Shown piece by piece: positions 23,079 to 31,557 of a DNA stretch of 33,262 nt (the first letter of the stretch is position 1; each line of letters begins with the position of its first letter). The position numbers were made by a program, and so were the translations under genes. The stretch is from contig JAVVEH010000045.1 in the NCBI GenBank assembly GCA_032251435.1, positions 1-33,262 of the forward strand. Direction: 5' to 3'. The DNA comes from JAVVEH01 sp032251435. GTDB lineage: Bacteria; Verrucomicrobiota; Lentisphaeria; Oligosphaerales; MVZH01. The notes under the pieces were generated by a model. It made no database searches, was not told where the DNA came from, and saw only the letters and a program-made list of their open reading frames with translations.

Positions 23079-23882
23079 ATGTCCCAGGAAACCATCATCC
23101 ATCCATCCGCCATCATCGCCCCCGGCGCCGTCATCGGCGAGGGCTGCCGCATCGGTCCCTTTTGTGTGGTCGGTGAGCATGTGACTCTCGGGCGGGGAGT
23201 GACAGTGCGCTCCCATGCTGTGTTAGAGGGGAAACTCACCGTTGGTGACGAAGCGGAGATTTTTCCATTCGCCAGCGTCGGCCAGAAAACCCAGGATCTC
23301 AAGTATCGTGGAGGTGTGGGAACAGTCACCATCGGCGCCCGCACTGTCCTGCGTGAATACGTCAGCGTTCACCAACCGACCGAAGAAGATGGATTAACGC
23401 GCGTTGGTGACGACTGCGCGATTCTGGCTTACTGCCACATCGCTCATGACTGCCGCCTGGGTAACCATGTGATCATGTCTAATTTATCCCAGTTGGCTGG
23501 ACATGTGACAGTGGGACATCATGTGGTGATGGGCGGCATGAGCGGGGTTCACCAGTTCTGCAAAATCGGCGACTACTCCATGATTGGCGGCGCCGCCCGG
23601 CAAATTATGGACGCTGTCCCGTTCAGCATTCTTGAAGGCAGTCCAAGCGCGCCCCGGGCGATTAACAAAATCAATCTGCAGCGAAATGGATTTTCGGAGG
23701 CGGCCATCCGCAATATCACCACCGCCTATAAAATCGTCTTTAAATCCAACCTCTCCGCCCAGGACGCGGTGGCCAAGCTGCGGGCCGACTTTCCCGGCGA
23801 CGAGCATGTGGAAACCTTCGCGGCCTTCATTGAAAGCTCGGAACGCGGCATCGCCCGTCCCGCGGTGAAAAAAAATCTCTAA
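23079..23882 (+). CDS. lpxA: Acyl-ACP--UDP-N-acetylglucosamine O-acyltransferase
   Basis: A 267-residue left-handed beta-helix enzyme that starts lipid A synthesis by transferring a 3-hydroxyacyl chain to UDP-GlcNAc. Hexapeptide turns run from HPSAIIAPGAVIGEGCRIGP through about residue 190. The catalytic His is in CHIAHDCRLGNH (H123, equivalent to E. coli H125), and FASVGQKTQDLKYRG (64-78), FCKIGDYSMIGGA and GLRRNGFS-type C-terminal text (NLQRNGFSEAAI) are the LpxA rather than LpxD or GlmU pattern. It starts 3 nt after the FabZ fusion stop, so the two are translationally linked. Confidence 0.94.
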   Translation: MSQETIIHPSAIIAPGAVIGEGCRIGPFCVVGEHVTLGRGVTVRSHAVLEGKLTVGDEAEIFPFASVGQKTQDLKYRGGVGTVTIGARTVLREYVSVHQPTEEDGLTRVGDDCAILAYCHIAHDCRLGNHVIMSNLSQLAGHVTVGHHVVMGGMSGVHQFCKIGDYSMIGGAARQIMDAVPFSILEGSPSAPRAINKINLQRNGFSEAAIRNITTAYKIVFKSNLSAQDAVAKLRADFPGDEHVETFAAFIESSERGIARPAVKKNL

Positions 23883-23903
23883 CCATCTTCCGGCGCGGAC
23901 ACT

Positions 23904-25163
23904 ATGATCGACATCAAATTATTACGTGAGAATCCCCGGCTTGTCGCCGACAATTGCCGACGGCGCGGATGCGACTTGGACATTCAAGAGTTGGCGGATC
24001 AGGACCAGGATTACTTGGCCCTCATTCGTGAAGTCGAGGACATGCGGGCCGAGCGCAACCGGTTGAGCAAATTGTGCAAAACCGATGTCTCCGCCCGGGA
24101 GCAAGTGCGTCAGCTCAAAGACAAAATGGGCGAACAAGAATCCCGCCTGGCTGAACTCAAAGCGGTGATCGACAGCAAACTGGCCTGGCTGCCCAACTTT
24201 TTGGCGGATGACGTGCCGGACGGATGCCGTGACGAGGATAATGAGGAGTTGCGCGTGTGGGGAGAAAAACCAGACTACGCATTTACCCCCAGGGCGCATG
24301 ATGAACTGGGCGAGCTCCTGGGCATCATCGACACCACCCGCGGCGCCAAAGTCGCCCAAGCCGGCTTCTATTATTGGAAGGGCAAAGGCGCGCAATTGAC
24401 CACCGCCCTGTTTTTCTGGACCCAGCAGGAATTGGTCAAGCATGGCTTCACGCTGTTCATGTCTCCCTGCGCCGCCAAAGAAAGCACGCTGTTCGGCACC
24501 GGCTACCTGCCGTTCTTCGCTGACCAGACGTACAAACTGGAAAATGAGGATTTGGCCTTAATTGGCACCGCGGAGCAGACCTTGGTCGGGTACCACGCCA
24601 AGGAAACGCTGGACGCCGCGGATTTGCCCTTGAAATACACCGCTTTCACGCCCTGCTTCAGAACCGAGGCGGGAAGCTATGGAAAAGAAACCCGGGGCAT
24701 TTTCCGCGTCCATCAATTTCACAAAGTGGAACAAATCATTTTCTGCCTGCCGGAGGATTCCCCGAAATACCACCTGTTCTGCCTGGAGCGTGAAGAGGCG
24801 TTGCTGCAGGCCCTCGGCCTGCCTTACCGAGTGGTGAATGTCTGTGTCGGTGACATGGGCGCGCCAGGCTATAAAAAATTTGATATCGAAGCCTGGTTCC
24901 CCGGTTATGGCGGTTACCGGGAAGTGACATCCAACACCAACCTGACCGACTTCCAAACCCGCCGCTTGGAGATTCGCTATCAGACCGCCGAAAAACAGAA
25001 AGGCTTCGCGCACACCATCTCCGCCACCGCGGTGACTGATCGTGTCGCCTGCGCGATTTTAGAGAATTTCCAGCAGCAGGACGGCTCAGTGGTGATTCCC
25101 GAAGCACTGCGCCCTTACACGGGTTTTGATAGGATTGAAGCCCCGGACGCGCCGACTCGGTGA
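23904..25163 (+). CDS. serS: Seryl-tRNA synthetase
   Basis: A 419-residue class II synthetase charging tRNA-Ser. The N-terminal tRNA-binding coiled coil spans about 35-105 (DQDYLALIREVEDMRAERNR, EQESRLAELKAVIDSKL). Motif 2 is FRTEAGSYGKETRGIFRVHQ, around residues 252-271. The conserved QQDGSVVIPEALRPY end is present. Motif 3 diverges: SATAVTDR stands where most bacterial SerRS have NGS-type text before the conserved Arg. The Arg is kept and the frame is unbroken. It follows lpxA by 21 nt in the same direction. Its cognate tRNA-Ser(CGA) is 2.1 kb downstream. Confidence 0.93.
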   Translation: MIDIKLLRENPRLVADNCRRRGCDLDIQELADQDQDYLALIREVEDMRAERNRLSKLCKTDVSAREQVRQLKDKMGEQESRLAELKAVIDSKLAWLPNFLADDVPDGCRDEDNEELRVWGEKPDYAFTPRAHDELGELLGIIDTTRGAKVAQAGFYYWKGKGAQLTTALFFWTQQELVKHGFTLFMSPCAAKESTLFGTGYLPFFADQTYKLENEDLALIGTAEQTLVGYHAKETLDAADLPLKYTAFTPCFRTEAGSYGKETRGIFRVHQFHKVEQIIFCLPEDSPKYHLFCLEREEALLQALGLPYRVVNVCVGDMGAPGYKKFDIEAWFPGYGGYREVTSNTNLTDFQTRRLEIRYQTAEKQKGFAHTISATAVTDRVACAILENFQQQDGSVVIPEALRPYTGFDRIEAPDAPTR

Positions 25164-25220
25164 CCGGCTTCATCCACGGTGATAAAGCTTGTTCCCCATT
25201 GTGGGGGTAGGAGTTGAATC

Positions 25221-27245
25221 ATGGCGAATTCAGGCAAGGCGAAACGCGAGCATTGGGGCAGCAATCTGGGATTTATTCTCGCCGCCGCGGGATCCGCGGT
25301 CGGGTTGGGGAATATTTGGAAATTTCCCTACATGACCGGCCAAAACGGCGGGGGCGCTTTTGTGTTGGTTTATCTGGTTTGTATCGCCGTGATCGGCCTG
25401 CCCGTCATGCTCTGCGAGATCACGCTCGGGCGCAAAACCCAGCGCAATCCCGTGGGCGCGTTCAAACAATTAAGCCCGAGTTCAAGCACCCTCGCCCACT
25501 TGGTTGGCGGCGGGTTATGCTTGTCCGCGGTCTGTCTGCTGGTGTTTCAAAGTTGGGGATGGGGGTTGCTGACTCTGCTCCTGGGCTTGGCCGTCTTCAA
25601 ATGGAGCTGGAAACTCGTAGGGGCCATGGGGGTCTTCACCGGCTTCATCATTCTGTCTTATTACAGTGTCGTCGCGGGCTGGACACTGGGATACACCATC
25701 CTCAGCGGCACTGGAAAACTTAGCACATCGCTCGCGGATCAAAAGCCGGAAATGATGGCCCGGATGCTGATTGACGAGGTGAAATCGCCAACCCCGGAAC
25801 AGCTCACAGCGATTGAAACTTTGCCTGATCGGCAACAGCCGTCCGCCCTGGAGACCGCCGCCCGGTCAACAGCCGTCACCGCTTTGGAGACAGCGTTCTC
25901 CATCAAACTTCCCCCTGCCGATCCGGCTGAATCAAAACGTCAGTTCGCCGCCCGGATATCCGCGGCGCTTGTCCAACACGTGGACCGGCGCGTCCTCATG
26001 GAACACCTCGCGGCCCGGCATGGCGGCGTCACCTATGCGGTGGATAAAAAAGGAACCACCATCCCTGTTTTCACCCGTGACACCCGGACGGCGGTCGCCC
26101 AAAGCGCCTTCGGCCAATTCATTGACAATCCAACCTGGGCGATCGGCTATCATTTTGCCTTCATGGGTCTTTGCGTCCTGATCGTCTGTCTGGGGGTTCA
26201 AGGAGGCATTGAACGGGCCTCCAAAATTCTCATGCCACTGCTTATATTGTTGTTAATCATTCTCATCATCCGTGGAGTCACCTTGGAGGGATCCGCCGCC
26301 GGCATCCGCTTTTTCCTCAGCCCGGATTTCAGCAAACTCAACGCCGAAAGCGTCTTACTCGCTCTGGGGCACGCCTTCTTCTCCTTGAGTTTGGGCATGG
26401 GCGCCATGATCACCTATGGCAGCTATGTCGGCAAAGAGCAAAACCTGTTTACTTCCGCCCTCTCCATCACCGCGTTGGACACCTTGATCGCTCTCCTGGC
26501 CGGGCTGGCGATCTTTCCCGCCGTTTTCGCCATGGGATTCGACCCCAGCGGGGGGCCAGGTCTGGTCTTCCACGTTCTGCCGACGGTTTTTTCCGAGATG
26601 CGTCTCAGTCTCTTGTGGGCGACTCTGTTTTTTCTGTTGCTTTTCGTGGCCGCCCTCACCTCCGGCATCAGCCTGCTGGAAGTCGTGACAGCCTACTTTG
26701 TGGACGAGCTGAAATGGTCCCGGAAGCTGGCGTCCATTGTCTTCGGAGGTGTCATCTTTCTCTTGGGATGTGTCTGCGCCCTGGGGGTTGGCGACTGGGA
26801 CCGTATTCACGGTCTCAAGGTCATTCTCGTCACGCTTTTTGACCAGGTTCCCAGCAACTTTCTCGATGTGATGACCACTCTGTCCGACAACTGGCTCCTG
26901 CCATTGGGCGGCCTTTTCATCGCCATCTTCGTCGGCTGGGTCTGGGGCACCCGGAAAGCTCTGGATGAAATCCGCCACGGCTCGCGCAACTTTGGTGATG
27001 TCCATGTCGTCAGCCTCCTGGCGGGGTTAAAAGATGACCATTCCCATAATTCTCCCGTCCACGTCCTCACCCTGGCCTCGATTTGGGGCTTTTTCATCCG
27101 TTTCATCAGCCCGGTAGCTGTGCTGATCGCTTTTTTCCATGCCATTGGCTGGCTGGATTTCGGCCCCGCGGAGAAAGCCAAGGCTCCTTCGCCCGCCACG
27201 ACCGTCGTCAGCGAGGAGGGGCCCCAGGGTGACACCGGGGAATAA
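25221..27245 (+). CDS. Enlarged SNF-family sodium-dependent transporter
   Basis: A 674-residue neurotransmitter:sodium symporter homologue (LeuT fold), probably taking up amino acids. TM1 with the unwound substrate/Na+ segment is GFILAAAGSAVGLGNIWKFP (17-36). It continues with GGGAFVLVYLVCIAVIGLPV, YYSVVAGWTLGYT (TM3), and later FFSLSLGMGAMITYGSYVG (TM6/7 region). Bacterial members are usually about 440-520 residues. Two extra parts explain the excess: a roughly 40-residue stretch with two hydrophobic segments (about 92-130) between TM2 and TM3, and a hydrophilic stretch (about 168-298) in the loop after TM3. The start is set by AGGAG (25208-25212). It stands alone between serS and tRNA-Ser, with a small CCCCA/TGGGG hairpin just before its Shine-Dalgarno. 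Confidence 0.87.
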   Translation: MANSGKAKREHWGSNLGFILAAAGSAVGLGNIWKFPYMTGQNGGGAFVLVYLVCIAVIGLPVMLCEITLGRKTQRNPVGAFKQLSPSSSTLAHLVGGGLCLSAVCLLVFQSWGWGLLTLLLGLAVFKWSWKLVGAMGVFTGFIILSYYSVVAGWTLGYTILSGTGKLSTSLADQKPEMMARMLIDEVKSPTPEQLTAIETLPDRQQPSALETAARSTAVTALETAFSIKLPPADPAESKRQFAARISAALVQHVDRRVLMEHLAARHGGVTYAVDKKGTTIPVFTRDTRTAVAQSAFGQFIDNPTWAIGYHFAFMGLCVLIVCLGVQGGIERASKILMPLLILLLIILIIRGVTLEGSAAGIRFFLSPDFSKLNAESVLLALGHAFFSLSLGMGAMITYGSYVGKEQNLFTSALSITALDTLIALLAGLAIFPAVFAMGFDPSGGPGLVFHVLPTVFSEMRLSLLWATLFFLLLFVAALTSGISLLEVVTAYFVDELKWSRKLASIVFGGVIFLLGCVCALGVGDWDRIHGLKVILVTLFDQVPSNFLDVMTTLSDNWLLPLGGLFIAIFVGWVWGTRKALDEIRHGSRNFGDVHVVSLLAGLKDDHSHNSPVHVLTLASIWGFFIRFISPVAVLIAFFHAIGWLDFGPAEKAKAPSPATTVVSEEGPQGDTGE

Positions 27246-27310
27246 CGCGCGCGCTGGATTTGAATCCTGTCACCGCTGAATTACATTAAGCGCTCCGCAT
27301 GGATCCCACC

Positions 27311-27399
<89 letters not shown>

Positions 27400-27410
27400 T
27401 ACGAATATCA

Positions 27411-27435
27411 AGAGCCCGCTCCGGCGGGCTCTTTT
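27411..27435 (+). terminator. Rho-independent terminator of tRNA-Ser
   Basis: AGAGCCCGC pairs with GCGGGCTCT around a 4-nt loop and is followed by TTTT. An outer stem, CCATACGA (27397-27404) with TCGTATGG (27435-27442), extends it and includes the tRNA's CCA. Confidence 0.92.
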
Positions 27436-27531
27436 CGTATGGCGAGAGGTGGGATGAAGAACCGTAAAAGGGTTCGATCGTCCGAAGGACAAAGCCTGAC
27501 AATGAGCGATTGAGCGAATAGGGGTTATACA

Positions 27532-27617
27532 GACAAGAAGCCTGCTGATCGTCTTGTCGCCCGAGTAAAACGTGATAGAGTAACGGCGATGTCCTAACAA
27601 CATTACAGGAGCAGGCT
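27532..27617 (+). promoter_or_regulatory. Possible leader structure before the DUF6288 gene
   Basis: GACAAGA (27532-27538) pairs with TCTTGTC (27552-27558), and the loop between them contains AGCCTGCT (27539-27546). This is exactly complementary to AGCAGGCT (27610-27617), located between the Shine-Dalgarno AGGA (27607-27610) and the ATG at 27619. Pairing would block ribosome access. Confidence 0.3.
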
Positions 27618-27618
27618 G

Positions 27619-30600
27619 ATGAAGCGTTTTATTTCAATACTTTCCCTTTCTTTTGCTGTTTTGGCGGCGACCGTGTCAGCGGCGGAGCTCCGAATAGGCG
27701 GGTATTACTCCGATCACATGGTCCTGCAGCGGGACAAGCCTAACGTCATCCGCGGCTCCGCGACGCCTGGGGAGCAAGTGCGTGTGTCATTCGCGGGCCA
27801 GGCGAAGACAGGCAAAGCCGATGAAGCGGGCGACTGGGAAGTCACCCTTGATCCCATGCCGGCCAACGCCGAAGGACAAAAACTCACGGTTCATTCCCCC
27901 GCTTCCCCCCGCCCCCTTTCTCTCGACGATGTCGTCGTCGGGGATGTGATTCTGTTCGGACGACAGACAACTAAGGACATCACGCTCGGACGTGACGAAA
28001 CCGGTCGGAAGACCGCGGCGGATATCAAGAGTCATTTCCGCTCTGTCATCATCACGATGGCGCCGGCGCCGGAACCCCGGACCGATCTCGACGCGCGAGC
28101 GACGACAGGTTGGGAAGAAGTGGACAAGGAGCGGGCGCTCAAGATGTCAGGCGCCGCCGCCCTCCTGGGCCATTACCTTGTCCAAAAAGTAGATGCGCCA
28201 GTAGGCATTGTGGATGTAAACATGGGCTATCATTTCCCCATAGCCTGGTTGAGCCGCGAGACGCTGCTTATCCCGGCAGCGGGCGCTGGCGGTGTCGTGG
28301 GCCGGGTTCAGCGTGCTGAAGACCAGTACCAGGCATTTCTCGCCAAGAAACCCTGGGGCAAGCACAAGACGATCTTCGAGGAGGATCCGCGGGAAATTGA
28401 ATACGCGCTGTATCCGGCGGCGGGCTACAACGCTGTCATCGCTCCTCTCCAAGGTGTCGCCTTCAAAGGAATCATCGTTCAGATCGGCAACGACTACCCC
28501 TACATGTATTACGAGAAGGTGAGGAAGGAAGGCGGGATGTCTGATCGCGAGTTAATGAACGAGACCTACATCAAAACCTACGACATCCGCAAAGAAGGCT
28601 TTCGCATGGAGCCAGCCATGATCACACGCCTGCCCAACGAATGGCGTCAGGCGCTGGCCGACGAGGCGCTGCCCATCGCTTTCGTTTGTCCGCCCTCCTC
28701 TGATCTATCGCCATATGCCGTACACAACATCGAGATGAGGGAAATTCAGCGCAAGGTGGCGGACAAAGAAGCGAACACACACCTGATTCTGCCGGGGATG
28801 GACAATATTCCCTTCAGTGGTCAACCACGGGATGAAGCACTGCTCGCCGAACGAAGCCTGAAATGGGTTCTGGGCGCTCTTTACGCCGCCAAAGACAAGC
28901 CGGCGACCGGCCCTCTCTTTGACCGGATTGAGGGTGACGGAACTGAAGTAATCATCCATTTCAAGGAAGGAACGGGCAAGGGGCTTAAAGCCGGCAAAGG
29001 CTCTCTCGATTTCTTTGAGGTCGCCGATGTGGACGCCGAGTATGTTCCCGCCCAGGCGGTCATCAAAGGCGAGACAATTCAGCTTACCTGCGATGCTGTA
29101 AGCCGTATCTTCTATGTTCGCTACAACTGGACTGAGAAGCCCGACCAAGGACTGGTGAACAGCGCCGGTCTGCCCGCCATGCCCTTCCGAACCCAGGATG
29201 CCGGACACCAGTGGCTGGTCCGGCACCAGGACAATGATCTGCCTGAGCAGTATTATACCCCCGCCAATGAATGGAAAGGCGGGGCGGTCACACTTATCAA
29301 TGCGCAGCTCGAGCGGGTTGGCTATCCGCATTTCAGCGGCTGGCTCGGCCCTATAGGCGTCAAGACGGGGCCGTTCGGTCCGAATATGGGTGTCAGAGAG
29401 GTAAAACAAGGCTCGCCAGCCGAAGGAAAGCTCTTCGTTGGTGATGTGATCTATAGCGCCAACGGCCAGATGCTCGGAGACGAGGAAGAGATGACCATGT
29501 CGGCGGCCATCACCGCCAGCGAAGCGAAGGACGGGAAGCTGACACTTGGCGTGCACCGTGACGGCGAGAATCTGGATGTGGAGGTGACATTGAAGGTCAT
29601 GGGCCGTTACAGCTCCACGGCGCCATGGAATTGTATCAAGAGCGAACGGATCGTGAGGGATCTTGAAAAGTATGTGGTAGCGAAGGGAGCCCCCGCGGGC
29701 TTTCTCCATACAGACGCCATGTTCCTCCTGGGGGCCGGGTCGCCTGAGCATCAGTGGCTTGTCAGGAAGACAGCAATGAGCACTGGCCCGTCGGCCGGCA
29801 ACAACTGGTCCCTGGGTTACGCGACCCAGTACCTCAGTGAATATTATCTGGCGACGGGAGACAAGCGCGTGCTGCCAACCATCCAGGAGCAATGCGATCT
29901 GCTCAAAGACATGCAGATCCGAGAAGACAACAAGCGTAACGGCGGCTGGTATGGCCGCGGGGTGGATCCCAGAGGCTACCCGGCCATGGCCCACACTGGC
30001 ATCAGCGCGATGCTGGCACTGGCTCTGGCCAGAGAGTGCGGTGTCGATGTGGACACCGAGACGTTCGAGCGGGGTCTTGCCTATCTCGAGCGCAAAGGCG
30101 CGCCCGTCGGCCAGATCATCTATGGTGACGCGTTCCGGGATAAACCGGCGAATATGGATCCGGAACAGATGCTCGCGGGCAAGCTCCACACGGCTAACGG
30201 CAAGATTCCGGAGGCGGCGGTACTCTATGAGGTACTCGGAGACAGACGTTCCGCTTACATCAATTCGACAATCAGCACACATGGCTGGTATTCAACCTAT
30301 GGCGGCCATGGCGGGCACTTCTGGGATGTCTATTGGACACCACTGGGAGCCGCGGTCCACAGCAAAGAAGCGTACATCTATTTTATGAAGAACCACCGCT
30401 GGTTCCGGGAATGCAACCGGATGTTCGACGGCAGTCTCATAACGGGTGGCAAAGGATCTGTCGCCTCTCCGGGCCTGGCGCTCGTGGTTCCCCGCCGGCG
30501 CCTGCGGATACTTGGCGCGCCGAAGTCACCGTTTTCACCGGGCGCGCCGGATATACTCAAACCAGCACTTGACGCTTACCACGCCTGCGACTACAAGCAG

Positions 30601-31542
30601 GCGGAAACCCTCGCCCTGGCATTGCTGGACGACCCCAAACTCAACAGATCTGACGCCCCGACAATCAGCAAGCTGGCGGAGGAATCGAAGCGGATGCGGG
30701 AAGGGGTGGCGACCGATCTCACCGCGATCGAAGCCCTTGCCAAGGAAGGAAGACTCCATGAAGCCGGCATGATCATCGCTCAACTCAAGCCCATTGTCGC
30801 GGAAAATGATCTCAGTCTCGCCACGGCCATGGAGCTGACAAGCCAGGCGCGGGCGCGGGAGAATGACAAGGAACTCTACGCGGCCGCCCTGAGGGCGGGT
30901 GTCGGCAAGGATGACGATGAGTCATCGGCGGAGAGCGCTGATGATCTCAAGAAGATCCAGGAACGCAAGGCGGCGGCCGCCGCGGCGGCCGCCGCCGCGG
31001 CCCGCGCGTGGGACTGCCTGACACCCAAGGAGTTCATTGCCGACAAAAAGGCGAAGCCAAACGACGAGGCCCGTCCGAAAGAGGAAGCCACAAAGTGGGC
31101 ATTCATCGTGCTTGAAAACCGCGACAACGCCCCCGAAGGTTGGGAGCAACCCGGCTTCGACGACAGCGGCTGGATGGAGACCACCTATCCCGTATCCTGG
31201 CATCTCAACCACGTCACGCTCCACAGAGCGACGTTCACTGTGGACGATCGAAAAGCCTACGATCTTCTTAAGTTTAAGTCCTGGGTGTTCCGGCAGCAGG
31301 ATGTGGCGATCTATCTAAATGGAACGCTCATTGGCCGGATCAACAACATCGAACACAAGACCGGAACGATCGAGAACGAATTCAAACAGGCCGCCATGTC
31401 AGCCTTGAAGGATGGCGAGAACACCCTGGCCGTAGCCACCCGTCAGAACTGGCGCTGGGGCATGCTCAGCATGCGGGTCTACAACGGAGGCTATGACTTT
31501 ATGCTGTTCGCCCGCCGATCCGAAGATCCCAAAGAAGACTAA
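27619..31542 (+). CDS. Large secreted protein: dead SASA-like domain, PDZ, DUF6288, jelly-roll
   Basis: A 1307-residue precursor with a signal peptide (1 to about 21, ...VSAAE). Residues about 22-520 follow the sialate-O-acetylesterase (SASA) layout: SDHMVLQRD (31-39), GEQVRVSFAGQAKTGKA, VVVGDVILF, DAPVGIVDVNMGYHFPIAWL, and YNAVIAPL with FKGIIVQIG. But the GQSNM nucleophile segment reads GRQTTK (114-119), the later GESN-type loop reads GNDY, and no DxxH appears, so catalysis is lost. A PDZ-like domain (about 560-665; GVREVKQGSPAEGKLFVGDV) and an alpha/alpha-toroid-like DUF6288 region (about 690-950; the WYGRGVDPRGYPAMAHTGIS and YGGHGGHFWDVYW motifs) follow. Then comes a helical region with an 11-Ala run, and a carbohydrate-binding-like jelly roll (about 1155-1307; PEGWEQPGFDDSGW). 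It is probably extracellular or periplasmic. The start is set by AGGAG (27607-27611). Confidence 0.85.
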   Translation: MKRFISILSLSFAVLAATVSAAELRIGGYYSDHMVLQRDKPNVIRGSATPGEQVRVSFAGQAKTGKADEAGDWEVTLDPMPANAEGQKLTVHSPASPRPLSLDDVVVGDVILFGRQTTKDITLGRDETGRKTAADIKSHFRSVIITMAPAPEPRTDLDARATTGWEEVDKERALKMSGAAALLGHYLVQKVDAPVGIVDVNMGYHFPIAWLSRETLLIPAAGAGGVVGRVQRAEDQYQAFLAKKPWGKHKTIFEEDPREIEYALYPAAGYNAVIAPLQGVAFKGIIVQIGNDYPYMYYEKVRKEGGMSDRELMNETYIKTYDIRKEGFRMEPAMITRLPNEWRQALADEALPIAFVCPPSSDLSPYAVHNIEMREIQRKVADKEANTHLILPGMDNIPFSGQPRDEALLAERSLKWVLGALYAAKDKPATGPLFDRIEGDGTEVIIHFKEGTGKGLKAGKGSLDFFEVADVDAEYVPAQAVIKGETIQLTCDAVSRIFYVRYNWTEKPDQGLVNSAGLPAMPFRTQDAGHQWLVRHQDNDLPEQYYTPANEWKGGAVTLINAQLERVGYPHFSGWLGPIGVKTGPFGPNMGVREVKQGSPAEGKLFVGDVIYSANGQMLGDEEEMTMSAAITASEAKDGKLTLGVHRDGENLDVEVTLKVMGRYSSTAPWNCIKSERIVRDLEKYVVAKGAPAGFLHTDAMFLLGAGSPEHQWLVRKTAMSTGPSAGNNWSLGYATQYLSEYYLATGDKRVLPTIQEQCDLLKDMQIREDNKRNGGWYGRGVDPRGYPAMAHTGISAMLALALARECGVDVDTETFERGLAYLERKGAPVGQIIYGDAFRDKPANMDPEQMLAGKLHTANGKIPEAAVLYEVLGDRRSAYINSTISTHGWYSTYGGHGGHFWDVYWTPLGAAVHSKEAYIYFMKNHRWFRECNRMFDGSLITGGKGSVASPGLALVVPRRRLRILGAPKSPFSPGAPDILKPALDAYHACDYKQAETLALALLDDPKLNRSDAPTISKLAEESKRMREGVATDLTAIEALAKEGRLHEAGMIIAQLKPIVAENDLSLATAMELTSQARARENDKELYAAALRAGVGKDDDESSAESADDLKKIQERKAAAAAAAAAAARAWDCLTPKEFIADKKAKPNDEARPKEEATKWAFIVLENRDNAPEGWEQPGFDDSGWMETTYPVSWHLNHVTLHRATFTVDDRKAYDLLKFKSWVFRQQDVAIYLNGTLIGRINNIEHKTGTIENEFKQAAMSALKDGENTLAVATRQNWRWGMLSMRVYNGGYDFMLFARRSEDPKED
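30970..31002 (+). repeat. GC-only low-complexity run encoding 11 alanines
   Basis: The codons are all GCG or GCC. The stretch forms a flexible or helical linker in the DUF6288 protein and is prone to slippage. Confidence 0.85.
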
Positions 31543-31557
31543 CCTGATTGTCCACAC

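Noticed and set aside
28705..30282. 525-residue open frame on the minus strand
   Set aside because: It lies wholly opposite the DUF6288 gene, has shadow-type composition rich in His, Arg and Val, and contains no recognisable domain.
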